Assembly: GCF_963662255.1 (NCBI RefSeq)
Contig: NC_085055.1
Location: 15,052,704 to 15,116,703, forward strand
Length of the DNA: 64,000 bases
Reading direction: 5' to 3'
Source of the DNA: Cinclus cinclus
Taxonomy: Eukaryota > Chordata > Aves > Passeriformes > Cinclidae
A program made the position numbers and the translations under genes. The notes beneath the pieces are model-generated. The model saw only the letters and a program-made list of their open reading frames with translations, was not told the origin of the DNA and made no database searches. This document shows, one piece after another, positions 24,601 through 31,125 of the stretch. Within the stretch, counting starts at the first letter, position 1; each line of letters begins with the position of its first letter.

Positions 24601-27600
24601 ATGATTGTGTTATAATGAGTAATAGAGTATTCATTAATAATTGCTGCAATTTATTTCAGAATTTTGCAGGTGTGAATAAGTACAATGTTAAGCTTTTGAA
24701 GAGGAATGGAAGTCCCAACATGCCTGTAATTCAGAAGGCTGCAGTTGATGGTCCCTGCACAGGTGGAAAGGTAGGATTTAAGGAGTTGACTGTCTTGTGC
24801 TCTTTGAGCAACTTGTTCCAGCTGTTCCTGACTACTTGTGTGCAAATTCATGTTTAAAAAATACAACAAACCTGTGTAACTCTCATTGTTCTTTAAATCA
24901 GTTCTCTCATGGTCAATACTTGCATATTTTAACATGCAGAACTTGATGCAGTCTCCGGATATCCGTTCACATTCTGAACAGACATGACTGTGACCTGCCT
25001 AAGCTAAGAGAAGAAAAATCTGAATAAGAATAAAATAAACCTCAGATTCATACACCCTTCCTCTTGCATCTGCTTGTTGATGTACCTTTTTTCTTCTTTT
25101 ATTTAAGAAGGACAATGAATTGGAAAGCCTTCTAGCTTCTTTGAAAATTTCCAAAGAAAATGAAGTTCAGACTTATTCCAAAGAAGCAAGAGCTACAAGC
25201 GAGGAACATCTGTCACCACAGTCATTTGCTATGGTCTGTATACTGCAGGAATCTTTACTTGCAGTTTAGCATCTGCTATCTTAGCATCAATGCTTCTATT
25301 TAAAGAATCTCCATGAAACCTCATACTGCATTTTAGAATGTAGTAATGATTTTTTAATTAGCTAGTCTCAAAGAAAATTAGCAAACTCCTTTGTTTATGA
25401 TAAGAAGCTGTTACCTTTTCTTTGGTAAACTTTAAGTGATTGGAAAATGAAAAGTCGGATTCTGTTGCCAGTTATGATAATCAGTGTTAAGAGGGTCATG
25501 TTATCTGAATGCCAGCATGTTCCTGAGTGGTTTATTTTATTTTTAAAGAAAGGAACACAGATGCTCAAAGAGATTTTGAAGATAGATGGCTCAGATCTAC
25601 AAACAAGGAATGAAGTGAAATCACAAGTTAATGATGTTCCTGCTCCCTCTGGTAGACAGGATTGCCATGGAGCTGCTGTGCAATACAGACCAACAAAAAA
25701 AATGGGTATGTTTAACCATCAGCTCATAATTCAGAGCTTCACCTTGTAGTGACATTTTAGAACACAGTTTCAGCAGTGATAAACACTGTTTATCAAAATA
25801 TAGTAATAGAATTTCCATCTTTTTTTAGTTCTACTTCTATATTTGGATCTAAAACTCTCTTCAGATATAGTCTCTTGGGTTTTTTTAACGATGTGAAAAT
25901 ACCAGGAAAAAAAATCAGTTTGAGTGTTGTTGTTGGGCTTTTTTGGTGGGTTTTTTTTTGGTGGTTGTTGTTGTTTTTGTTTTTTGGGGGGTATTTTTGG
26001 GCTGGTTTTTTTTTTAATAATAACTAAGTTGCCATCCTTTTAGTGAAGGAAATAATGGTTATATAGCTCTCTTTTTTTCCCCTTTTGTTAGCTGCTTATA
26101 TGAACAAGCATAGCCCTGGAGGCCCCCAGAACACACCAGTGATAGAAACTGGAGGTCACCCTTTCGCTTGTCCACAGCCTGCACTGTCTACTGTTTCTGA
26201 GCTTTCTCGTATTTGTTCTCTTCTTGGGATGTCGCAACCAGATTTCTCTTTCCTAAAAACGCCACAGGTAAAATGATTTTTCTACAAAAGTACAGCTTCT
26301 CAACTTTCTATCAACTGCTGTGTATTAAATATTTGGACTGACCACTGAAATCTCTCTGAAAGTAAACCTTAGCTCCCTTTGTTGCCGTTCTTTAAAACAA
26401 ACCAACAAATCTCTGTTTCTGTCTCACAGTTTGTTATCAATACAAATTCCCTCAAAAATCTTTTCTCTTTTTTTCTAGACCATGACAGTTTGCCACATAA
26501 AGCTGTCAAATGGTTTATTGGTTCACGGACCGCAGTGTCATTCTGAAGCTGAAGCAAAGGAGAAAGCTGCGCTTTTTGCTTTACAGCGCTTGGTGAGGAT
26601 GTAAAAATAATCTCTTCAAATCTTTGTCTCTGTGCACTGCATCTGTTGGTAAACCTCACTTTCCTTCTTCATAGGGTTCTGTAGGAGTAAACTTTGCTTC
26701 ACCTCCGCCAGTGTTTCCAAATTACCAACCCCTAGGAGTTCCTGTACCACCTGGATCGATTCCTCCAGTATTTGCACAGCCCCCTGGTAGGTGTTTGACT
26801 AGTACACATTTCAGATAATATCATGATACCCTCTAATTGTGGTGGTTCTTTATAGGAAAAATAATGCTTTCCAGAAAGCTCCATTTTTTGGTCTTCATGT
26901 GTGTACGTGTATGTCTGAACAGTTTTGCAAACAGTTCATGACCATCCTTGCCAATGTGCAGATTAATTTAGTATAAAGAATCAACTCTATTAATTATTTC
27001 TTTTCCTCAGGAATGTATTTATCCATTCAGTCTTAGGTGCTTTTTCCATGTTTTTTCCTTCAAAACAACAGTGATTATTTGAAAACAGGTAGTCCCTGTC
27101 CAGAATTTGTAAGAAACATCTTCCTTGATTTTTTACCTGGATTTTCCCCCATCCTATATAGTTAGTGCTTCTCCATGCAATATTGTTTTTGTCAATAACC
27201 AACTTTCACTGAAGTGCTACATCACAATCCTCTTGTACACTGCCAAACATGAGCATTGTAAGTAACCCCCCCCAAAAATTGCTTAAAGTCCTGGCACCAT
27301 TTTTGGCTCCCAGTTGTTTTGTAGTCTACTGAAGTTCCCATACCACAGCTAGGAATTCATGAGTCAGGACTGTTGTAGCATCCTAGAAACTCATACAGCT
27401 GCTACATCTCTTTTCCATGGGGTTTCTCTGTTGCTGTGTTCCAAAGTGATGGCCTAAACTTGCAGCTTTCTGCTATTACAGTTGGCTCAGCTGAGGATAT
27501 GGAGATCCCATATTATGTACACTCTGGAATGCAGATGCCATGACTTTAGTGCTCTTAATTGTGTTGTTATCTAGTGTAGTTCTGTTTGTTTGGGGGCTTT

Positions 27601-28412
27601 TGATGATAAATAAATGCTTGGCTATTTTGAAGTAAATATGAAGTCTGTGAGGCTTTGCTGGAAAGATAAACAACATGCAGACAGATGTAGCTGAAGAAGT
27701 CCTGGGCTTTTGGGGAGTTTGTATCTTCTTTTTTTTGAGGAAAGAGAGCTAAAAGTTTCTTATTTTCATAGCTAATATGATGCCTCCATCATCCCACATG
27801 TTTGGTCCAGTGTCCTGGGGAACTCCTGTGCCTAAGCATTATTACCCTGGCTCCTATCCAGGAAATGTGTCTCTTGGAGGAACTATACCAGTTGGTTCTC
27901 ACAACCAGTTTATACCTCTGCAGGTAAAAGCAACATGTTTGTCTTAATTAATATTGTATTTTTTGTAAAAAATGTGACTACAAGATTAATACAACACCCC
28001 TATTGTGAAGTACTATTTAGTATTAGAAAACTATTGTTAAGTATGCATGTTTTCTGAAAGTGGAATATTTGCAGTTTTTTTGAGAATGCTTTCTGTTAAA
28101 TAATATTTATTTAATTTAAAGGTAACTAAAAAAAGGGCTGCTAGCAAGAAAAACTTTGAACTCAAGGAGTTTCAGAGTTCCCCTCAAGCTGCACCACTAA
28201 AGAATGAACAGCCAGTGTCTTCTGACCACATTCAGCAAGATAGTTCTTCAGCTCCTTTAAAATCTCCTCAAGCTGCTCAATCCACTGTTTCATTTCAAGA
28301 CAATGTGGCTTCTCCAAGTGTTCCTCATAACAAATCAACACCAAACACTTCCAGCAAACGAAAGCCAAGAAAACTGGCTGTCAATTTTGGCGCACCAAAA
28401 TCTTCAGAATAA
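583..28412 (+). CDS. XRN1: XRN1, 5'-3' exoribonuclease 1 (5'-truncated by window; 41 coding exons)
   Basis: XRN1 is the processive cytoplasmic exonuclease that degrades decapped, 5'-monophosphate mRNA, working with DCP2, EDC4 and LSM1-7 in P-bodies. The spliced product matches vertebrate XRN1 from Arg103 to the C-terminus. About 102 N-terminal residues, with the first two metal-binding Asp residues, lie upstream of base 1. Seen here are the catalytic Glu176/Glu178 (GEGEHK), Asp206/Asp208 (LDADL) and Asp292 (GNDFIPHLP). After these come the acidic linker, the second conserved block, the D1-D4 region (about 600-1180) and a long low-complexity tail ending in a basic RKLAVNFG motif. Human XRN1 is known to bind EDC4 through its C-terminus. 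All 40 introns are GT-AG and every phase joins; the predicted full protein is 1766 residues if the missing part is as in human. Human is about 1706, and two extra exons account for most of the difference. Identification is certain; inclusion of the two cassette exons is not. Confidence 0.98.
1027..1136 (+). CDS. XRN1: XRN1 coding exon, residues 137-172
   Basis: Encodes [18 protein letters not shown] through YLSGHE after a TTTCAG acceptor. The donor is GAG|gtcata, weak at +3 to +5, and leads into an intron of only 94 bp. Confidence 0.94.
1231..1341 (+). CDS. XRN1: XRN1 coding exon with Glu176/Glu178 and Asp206/Asp208
   Basis: Residues 173-209, phase 0 at both ends. It carries TPGEGEHK and LDADL, four of the acidic residues that hold the catalytic magnesium ions in Xrn1-family nucleases. 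The acceptor is TGTCCAG behind a (GTTT)n stretch. Confidence 0.97.
1575..1657 (+). CDS. XRN1: XRN1 coding exon, residues 210-237
   Basis: Encodes [19 protein letters not shown] and FGGKKAQ in the nuclease core, ending with two bases of Arg237. The next intron (1658-3881) is the largest in this part of the gene. It holds a TG/TA microsatellite at 2018-2053 and otherwise nothing recognised. Confidence 0.96.
2018..2053. repeat. Compound (TG)n(TA)n microsatellite
   Basis: A run of about seven TG units passes into TA units, then a short CA/TA stretch, in the largest XRN1 intron before 4 kb. Likely to vary in length between individuals. Confidence 0.9.
3882..3969 (+). CDS. XRN1: XRN1 coding exon, residues 238-266
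   Basis: Encodes [19 protein letters not shown] through FSPVK, between a TTTACAG acceptor and a gtaagt donor. It belongs to the nuclease domain. Confidence 0.96.
4093..4261 (+). CDS. XRN1: XRN1 coding exon with Asp292 (GNDFIPHLP)
   Basis: Residues 267-322. It carries [18 protein letters not shown], whose Asp is the last metal-binding residue of the active site. It ends one base into Gly323. The long T-rich tract upstream is the polypyrimidine tract of the acceptor. Confidence 0.97.
4479..4546 (+). CDS. XRN1: XRN1 coding exon, residues 324-345
   Basis: Short exon encoding [20 protein letters not shown] plus SD, with a CTCAACAG acceptor and a gtaagt donor. The following intron (4547-5669) contains a tRNA/CR1 composite SINE. 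Confidence 0.95.
4840..4975 (+). mobile_element. tRNA-derived SINE with CR1 tail (TguSINE1-like)
   Basis: The head looks like a decayed tRNA: an A-box-like GGGCAGAGCTTGTTAGAGC (about 4846-4864) and a B-box-like GGGTTCAGTCCC (4888-4899), then GGGCCATTCA. It is joined to TTGGACTCAGTGATCCTTG (4922-4940) and TCTTCCAGCTCAGAAT, the standard CR1 3' end. This tRNA-plus-CR1 design is known from a passerine SINE family. It sits in the XRN1 intron after residue 345, in sense orientation. Family name from memory. Confidence 0.7.
5670..5804 (+). CDS. XRN1: XRN1 coding exon, residues 346-390
   Basis: Encodes [20 protein letters not shown] through the Lys-rich KNKHKKQK. It closes the first conserved block and enters the charged linker. 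Phase 0 at both ends. No element was recognised in the next intron (5805-6727). Confidence 0.96.
6728..6791 (+). CDS. XRN1: XRN1 coding exon, linker residues 391-411
   Basis: Encodes [20 protein letters not shown] and K, the poorly conserved linker between the two conserved nuclease blocks. The match to human in this exon is weak; its position and phase support the call. Confidence 0.88.
7534..7639 (+). CDS. XRN1: XRN1 coding exon, acidic linker and start of CR2
   Basis: Residues 412-447: an acidic run ([15 protein letters not shown]) followed by [13 protein letters not shown], the conserved entry to the second nuclease block. It ends with two bases of Asp447. Confidence 0.96.
7765..8018 (+). 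mobile_element. CR1 LINE 3'-end fragment
   Basis: Ordered matches to CR1: AAGGAAGAAATTCTTTACTG, GTGGTGAGGCACTGG, CAGGTTGCCCAGGG, GTTGGAACCAGATGATCT, AAGGTCCCTTCCAACTC, then a GATTCTAA end. It is 5'-truncated, as most avian copies are, in an XRN1 intron, sense strand. Confidence 0.92.
8300..8389 (+). CDS. XRN1: XRN1 coding exon, residues 447-477
   Basis: Encodes [20 protein letters not shown] then YYHGVQSWS. The acceptor AAG follows a run of 15 or more T at 8280-8296. The intron before it holds a CR1 fragment (7765-8018). Confidence 0.96.
8538..8694 (+). CDS. XRN1: XRN1 coding exon, residues 478-529
   Basis: Encodes [17 protein letters not shown] through [17 protein letters not shown], a strongly conserved part of the second nuclease block. 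It is separated from the previous exon by an intron of only 148 bp. Confidence 0.97.
9034..9153 (+). CDS. XRN1: XRN1 coding exon, residues 530-569
   Basis: Encodes [20 protein letters not shown] and [20 protein letters not shown], phase 0 at both ends, with a CCTAG acceptor and a gtaagt donor. Confidence 0.97.
9464..9506 (+). repeat. 22-bp tandem duplication
   Basis: The unit beginning AGAGAATAGGTAAAATAAAA occurs twice in a row (9464 and 9486) in an XRN1 intron. Confidence 0.9.
9849..10018 (+). CDS. XRN1: XRN1 coding exon, residues 570-626
   Basis: Encodes [20 protein letters not shown] through [16 protein letters not shown]. It ends the second nuclease block and begins the D1 region; two bases of Arg626 close it. 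The next intron (10019-10813) shows no recognised element. Confidence 0.96.
10814..10934 (+). CDS. XRN1: XRN1 coding exon, residues 627-666
   Basis: Encodes [20 protein letters not shown] and [21 protein letters not shown] 95-bp mini-intron separates it from the next exon. Confidence 0.96.
11030..11128 (+). CDS. XRN1: XRN1 coding exon, residues 667-699
   Basis: Encodes [20 protein letters not shown] then [13 protein letters not shown], in the D1 region. An A-rich tract (11169-11198) lies just inside the next intron, which runs to 12219 with nothing else recognised. Confidence 0.96.
11169..11198 (+). repeat. A-rich tract
   Basis: About 16 A residues, CC, then eight A and CC, just inside the intron after residue 699. 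It is not preceded by a recognisable retrotransposon. Confidence 0.85.
12220..12323 (+). CDS. XRN1: XRN1 coding exon, residues 700-734
   Basis: Encodes [20 protein letters not shown] and [14 protein letters not shown], a near match to human. Two bases of Lys734 end the exon. Confidence 0.97.
12832..12963 (+). CDS. XRN1: XRN1 coding exon, residues 735-778
   Basis: Encodes [16 protein letters not shown] through [17 protein letters not shown]. Two bases of Gln778 end it at a gtaagt donor. The next intron (12964-14247) shows no recognised element. Confidence 0.96.
14248..14410 (+). CDS. XRN1: XRN1 coding exon, residues 779-832
   Basis: Encodes [20 protein letters not shown] through [19 protein letters not shown], in the D2/D3 region. 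Confidence 0.97.
14556..14669 (+). CDS. XRN1: XRN1 coding exon, residues 833-870
   Basis: Encodes [19 protein letters not shown] through [12 protein letters not shown]. Phase 0 at both ends; the donor is gttagt. Confidence 0.96.
15144..15242 (+). CDS. XRN1: XRN1 coding exon, residues 871-903
   Basis: Encodes [19 protein letters not shown] then [14 protein letters not shown], between a CCAAG acceptor and a gtgagt donor. Confidence 0.96.
15404..15519 (+). CDS. XRN1: XRN1 coding exon, residues 904-942
   Basis: Encodes [20 protein letters not shown] then [18 protein letters not shown]. Two bases of Asn942 end it. The next intron (15520-16372) shows no recognised element. Confidence 0.96.
16373..16519 (+). 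CDS. XRN1: XRN1 coding exon, residues 943-991
   Basis: Encodes [20 protein letters not shown] through [16 protein letters not shown], the winged-helix-like part of the D region. Confidence 0.97.
16834..16923 (+). CDS. XRN1: XRN1 coding exon, residues 992-1021
   Basis: Encodes [20 protein letters not shown] and DIWPGEDEN, acidic at its end. The next intron (16924-17871) shows no recognised element. Confidence 0.95.
17872..18007 (+). CDS. XRN1: XRN1 coding exon, residues 1022-1066
   Basis: Encodes [20 protein letters not shown] through [16 protein letters not shown], probably helical. Confidence 0.96.
18722..18778 (+). CDS. XRN1: XRN1 coding exon with NAGNAG acceptor
   Basis: A 19-codon basic exon, [19 protein letters not shown], phase 0. 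The acceptor is tandem (TAGCAG), so the exon can begin at 18722 (keeping Gln1067) or at 18725. Confidence 0.95.
19449..19581 (+). CDS. XRN1: XRN1 coding exon, SH3-like region, residues 1086-1130
   Basis: Encodes [20 protein letters not shown] then [19 protein letters not shown] and IGIKG, the SH3-like D4 region. It ends one base into Ala1130. Confidence 0.97.
20393..20464 (+). repeat. Perfect 9-bp hairpin followed by a G-run
   Basis: TTCTGCCAG at 20393-20401 and CTGGCAGAA at 20405-20413 are exact reverse complements around a TTT loop. A further CTGCCAGAAATTA copy follows, then a G-rich run (about 20446-20464). Confidence 0.85.
20584..20653 (+). CDS. XRN1: XRN1 coding exon, residues 1130-1153
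   Basis: Encodes [19 protein letters not shown] and LTI. The donor gtttgt is weaker than usual. The intron upstream holds a hairpin and a G-run (20393-20464). Confidence 0.95.
21684..21909 (+). CDS. XRN1: XRN1 coding exon, residues 1154-1228
   Basis: Encodes [20 protein letters not shown], a Ser-rich stretch, and [10 protein letters not shown]. It closes the folded core and opens the disordered tail. Confidence 0.96.
22572..22673 (+). CDS. XRN1: XRN1 probable cassette exon, residues 1229-1262
   Basis: 34 codons ([15 protein letters not shown] through GNQKNK), polar and disordered, with good sites (TTTAG and gtgagt). In the human protein as I recall it, VPTQ runs directly into the next exon. 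Phase 0 at both ends means it can be skipped without a frameshift. It is open and well spliced but may be alternative. Confidence 0.75.
23286..23381 (+). CDS. XRN1: XRN1 coding exon, residues 1263-1294
   Basis: Encodes [20 protein letters not shown] through QQNMHEK. The [12 protein letters not shown] motif is conserved with human and stands out in the disordered tail, so it may be a short interaction motif. Confidence 0.94.
23596..23710 (+). CDS. XRN1: XRN1 coding exon, residues 1295-1333
   Basis: Encodes [20 protein letters not shown] through QRKQEPYKK, a basic tail segment. It ends one base into Phe1333. Confidence 0.93.
24210..24274 (+). CDS. XRN1: XRN1 coding exon, residues 1334-1354
   Basis: Encodes [20 protein letters not shown] and Q, matching the human KMSNKQ position. 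Confidence 0.92.
24660..24770 (+). CDS. XRN1: XRN1 probable cassette exon, residues 1355-1391
   Basis: 37 codons: [17 protein letters not shown] through [11 protein letters not shown], phase 0 at both ends, with a TTTCAG acceptor and gtagga donor. In human as recalled, KMSNKQ is followed directly by the ENFLASLNISKE segment, so this exon is an insertion there. It is less certain than its neighbours. Confidence 0.65.
25108..25233 (+). CDS. XRN1: XRN1 coding exon with AAGAAG acceptor
   Basis: Residues 1392-1433. [19 protein letters not shown] and [11 protein letters not shown] match the conserved helix of the human tail. The acceptor is a tandem AAGAAG, giving one optional Lys. The donor gtctgt is non-consensus. 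Confidence 0.93.
25549..25705 (+). CDS. XRN1: XRN1 coding exon, residues 1434-1486
   Basis: Encodes [19 protein letters not shown] and a polar stretch ending RPTKKM. The acceptor at 25548 keeps the frame. An AG four bases downstream would break it. Compared with human, one Lys is added before GTQML. Confidence 0.92.
25927..26015 (+). repeat. G/T-rich tract
   Basis: Alternating T-runs and G-runs (TTGTTGTTGGG, GGTGGG, GGTGG, GGGGGG, TTTTTGGG) fill nearly a quarter of a 386-bp XRN1 intron. Confidence 0.85.
26092..26267 (+). CDS. XRN1: XRN1 coding exon, first half of dsRBD-like segment
   Basis: Residues 1487-1544, ending [20 protein letters not shown] and KTPQ, conserved with human. It follows a 386-bp intron with a G/T-rich tract. 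Confidence 0.95.
26479..26592 (+). CDS. XRN1: XRN1 coding exon, second half of dsRBD-like segment
   Basis: 38 codons: [20 protein letters not shown] then [18 protein letters not shown]. Strongly conserved with human for a tail exon. The strand-then-helix pattern looks like a double-stranded RNA-binding fold. Confidence 0.97.
26675..26786 (+). CDS. XRN1: XRN1 coding exon, Pro-rich residues 1583-1620
   Basis: Encodes [20 protein letters not shown] through IPPVFAQPP, a proline-rich tail. The 82-bp intron before it is the shortest seen in the gene. The human WDHYGSNYALGA insert, which I recall as alternative, is not found at this junction. Confidence 0.94.
27772..27923 (+). CDS. XRN1: XRN1 coding exon, residues 1620-1670
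   Basis: Encodes [20 protein letters not shown] through [11 protein letters not shown]. The intron before it (26787-27771) shows nothing recognised. Confidence 0.95.
28122..28412 (+). CDS. XRN1: XRN1 last coding exon and stop codon
   Basis: 96 codons plus TAA (28410-28412). It begins [20 protein letters not shown], runs through a Ser/Pro/Gln-rich stretch and ends in [18 protein letters not shown], the conserved C-terminus that in human XRN1 contacts EDC4. Confidence 0.97.
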   Translation, partial: VTKKRAASKKNFELKEFQSSPQAAPLKNEQPVSSDHIQQDSSSAPLKSPQAAQSTVSFQDNVASPSVPHNKSTPNTSSKRKPRKLAVNFGAPKSSE

Positions 28413-29094
28413 ATCTGGTAGCTAGGTGTATTTTATCTTTAACTCTTTCCCCACTGTTATGTTCTATCATTTAAAAAAATCAGAAATCTCTATTAAAAGA
28501 CCAGCCACTTCAAGTATAATATAGAAGGAAATACATTTTATTTGCTGTGATTTTGAAGTTGTCATTAAAACCATAAAAATGATGTTAAAACTTTATTTTA
28601 TTTTCACTTAAATTACCAAAAGCCAGGAAATACTGAGTTAGGGTTGCCATGCCATCCCTTGTGCCTAGGTTTCTAAACAGTGGCTTGCAGACAATATTGG
28701 GTAAGCAGCAATAACAGTGGCAGCCTTAACTCAGGTTGGATGTGCTTTTTGGGAGGGATGTGGAACAGTAATAAGTTGGGCATCTAACAGCATTTAGCAT
28801 GACATTTTGTACTCCAGCTTGATTTTAAATAGTGTAGTAAGACAGTAAAAATTATTTAAATGCAGCTTGTATATTGGCACTCCAGGTCCTTCTGAGTTGA
28901 ATCAGTGCAACTAAAAGCTGACTACAAAGAAACTGCCAAGTCCACTCTTGGGTACAAACTGCTGGGTTTTGTACTAGAGGGCAACAGCTTTACAGCGTCA
29001 GAACATAGGTGTTATTGTGTGTCTGGTATTGGAGTGGCAAAAACTGGTTGCTGTTTTGTTCCAGGAGATTGATTTATAGAATGTGTTGAATAAT

Positions 29095-29100
29095 AATAAA
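29095..29100 (+). promoter_or_regulatory. AATAAA, possible proximal poly(A) signal of XRN1
   Basis: Canonical hexamer about 680 bp after the stop codon, followed by an A-run and then a T-rich stretch. It would give a short 3'UTR. Confidence 0.4.
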
Positions 29101-31099
29101 AAAAAATTATATTTGCAAAGTAGAGACCCCTTTGGCAAAGTACATTTAACTTCTTTTAATCTGCCAATTTAATTGTTTTCTGATGATAAAATAGCAAAGT
29201 TATCAACTACAGATGTGCATAGCCTCCTAAATGCTTGTGGTATCCTGATTTTTTTCTAAACTATAAAAATAGCCAGAGTTTAAAGATGCCCTATTTTGCT
29301 GGATGGCTGTCAAAGTTATGTTTACTTAGAGTCCATTTCTTCCTCTAATAGTCTGTGCCCTGAAACCTTCTCTGTAGTAGGTTACTTTTTGTTACTAGTG
29401 ACTTTTAATATTTTTTTTTTTAGTTTTGTGAGAGAATTTCTGTGTTGAAAAATTAAATTATCAAGAAGTGTTGCTATTGATTCCAAAAGAATATTCAGAC
29501 AAAAAGCTGACTTGAATTTTTGGACAGAATTATGGGATTCTTTGTTCATATAGGAAAAAAGGAAGGCTCAAAGGTCCTTATACTATTTTTAACTCGTATG
29601 TACCATTCTTACGTTTATTAATATAAAATCTGCAGTTTAAGAAAAAATTTGAAGCCTCTGTTGGTGCTGCTTACTAGCATTAATTAAATTTAATTTTTCA
29701 TCTGTTCTAGAAAAAGAAGTATTTTTCCTCTAAGGCTCAGGAACCAGAAATCAAGCGAACTTGAGTGATTAATTTTGTTGCTTTTAAATAGGTTTTATTC
29801 TGGGACTGCAAGTCCGTAGATTTGGTTTTTTGCCTCCATTTCTTGGTGTAGTATGAAGTTTCACATTATTACTGTGTTATAGTGTTTTTTAAATTTTCAT
29901 TCCTCCAAAACAGTTGTTTATTTGTAGAATAGCAGCAAACCCTATAAAAAAGATCACAGAGGTAAAAACAAGATTAAGAAATTTTACTTTATTTTACTTA
30001 GTATCACAAAACTTGTGGAATAATCTACATATAGTCCTAAATTATATTGATTTTGTTGTTCTCTTTATTGTCATTTAGTCGCAAGAGGTTCAAAGCCATA
30101 TTCTGTGGTGGGAAAGTTGTATTTTTTGGGTTTTATTCTCGTTTTTATCAGCAACATGAGACCGGTACGATGCTGCTATGCCAATATTTTAGAAGTGGTT
30201 ATGTGACCTTTAGTTAGTCCACTGTATCTATCTGAATGATCTGATCATAAGAGAAAAAAACCTATTTGAAAATTGCTACGACAGAGATGTGGCTGTGGTA
30301 GACTCTTGCATTACAGAATTTTGATGTGTCTGTACAGCCAATTTATGCAGATTTCTGAGAAGCAAAGTTATGGAGGATGCTATACGTGACAGTGAACACA
30401 GCAATTTTTGTTAATAATTCTACTTCAGACTAAGATTTCTGCTCCCTATTCAAGTGGGATTGCTATGTGTAGTATATTTAGGTGGTTAAACCCTTTATCC
30501 TGTAGCTGCTGCATATTGTATTAGTCCCTGACTCTTAGTTTTTCTGTTCTATGAAAGCGACTGCCTGGTGCCCAGTTAATTACAGTTTTACATGTCCTGG
30601 TAGATGTGACATCTGCATTGATCTTTGACATGTCCCCTTTAATTTCATTTTTATATTTTAACAAGGTCATTATGTTTAACTCATATAAATACAAATTTAA
30701 GCATTTCTTTTTCTCATAGATATAAAGTATTTTCTAAGCACTGGAGTTTTTCATTAGATCTTATACAGAGCAGTATTTTACTAAAAATCCAAAAGGGAAG
30801 ACTTTTATGTGCGCATTTTTGTAGTTTCTGATTTTTTTAAAATAACTTTTCATTGTTTATCTGCCAAGTGAAATGTTTTAAATTTGCATATAAATGGATA
30901 CAGAATGTATTTTTTGTGCCGTTTAGTGTTAAGTGTGCATTTGCAGATTTTTAGCGTGTAGTTGCACAAAGACTGTGCAAAGATATTTTGGAATATGAAT
31001 ATATGCTACACTGAAGGAAAAACATTCATAAAACTTAATTGCTATATAGAACTCTAATGCAATAGAGTAATTTTATAAACTGTGTCTGTGTCTGCTTGG

Positions 31100-31105
31100 A
31101 TTAAA
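31100..31105 (+). promoter_or_regulatory. ATTAAA, likely distal poly(A) signal of XRN1
   Basis: Second most common signal variant, with a TG-rich stretch upstream and a T-rich element (TTTTCACTGTTTTATTTC) about 25-45 bp downstream. It fits the long 3'UTR typical of vertebrate XRN1. Confidence 0.5.
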
Positions 31106-31125
31106 TATTGAAACAAGAAACATTG

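Larger units (their letters stand above)
28413..31125 (+). other. XRN1: XRN1 3' untranslated region (probable extent)
   Basis: AT-rich sequence with many ATTTA-like and T-rich runs and no ORF of interest. Two poly(A) signals suggest short and long forms. The distal end is inferred from the signal at 31100; the cleavage site is not visible directly. Confidence 0.6.

Noticed and set aside
25549..25553. Alternative XRN1 acceptor at 25552
   Set aside because: It would shift the frame by four bases; only the AG at 25548 joins the flanking exons in phase.
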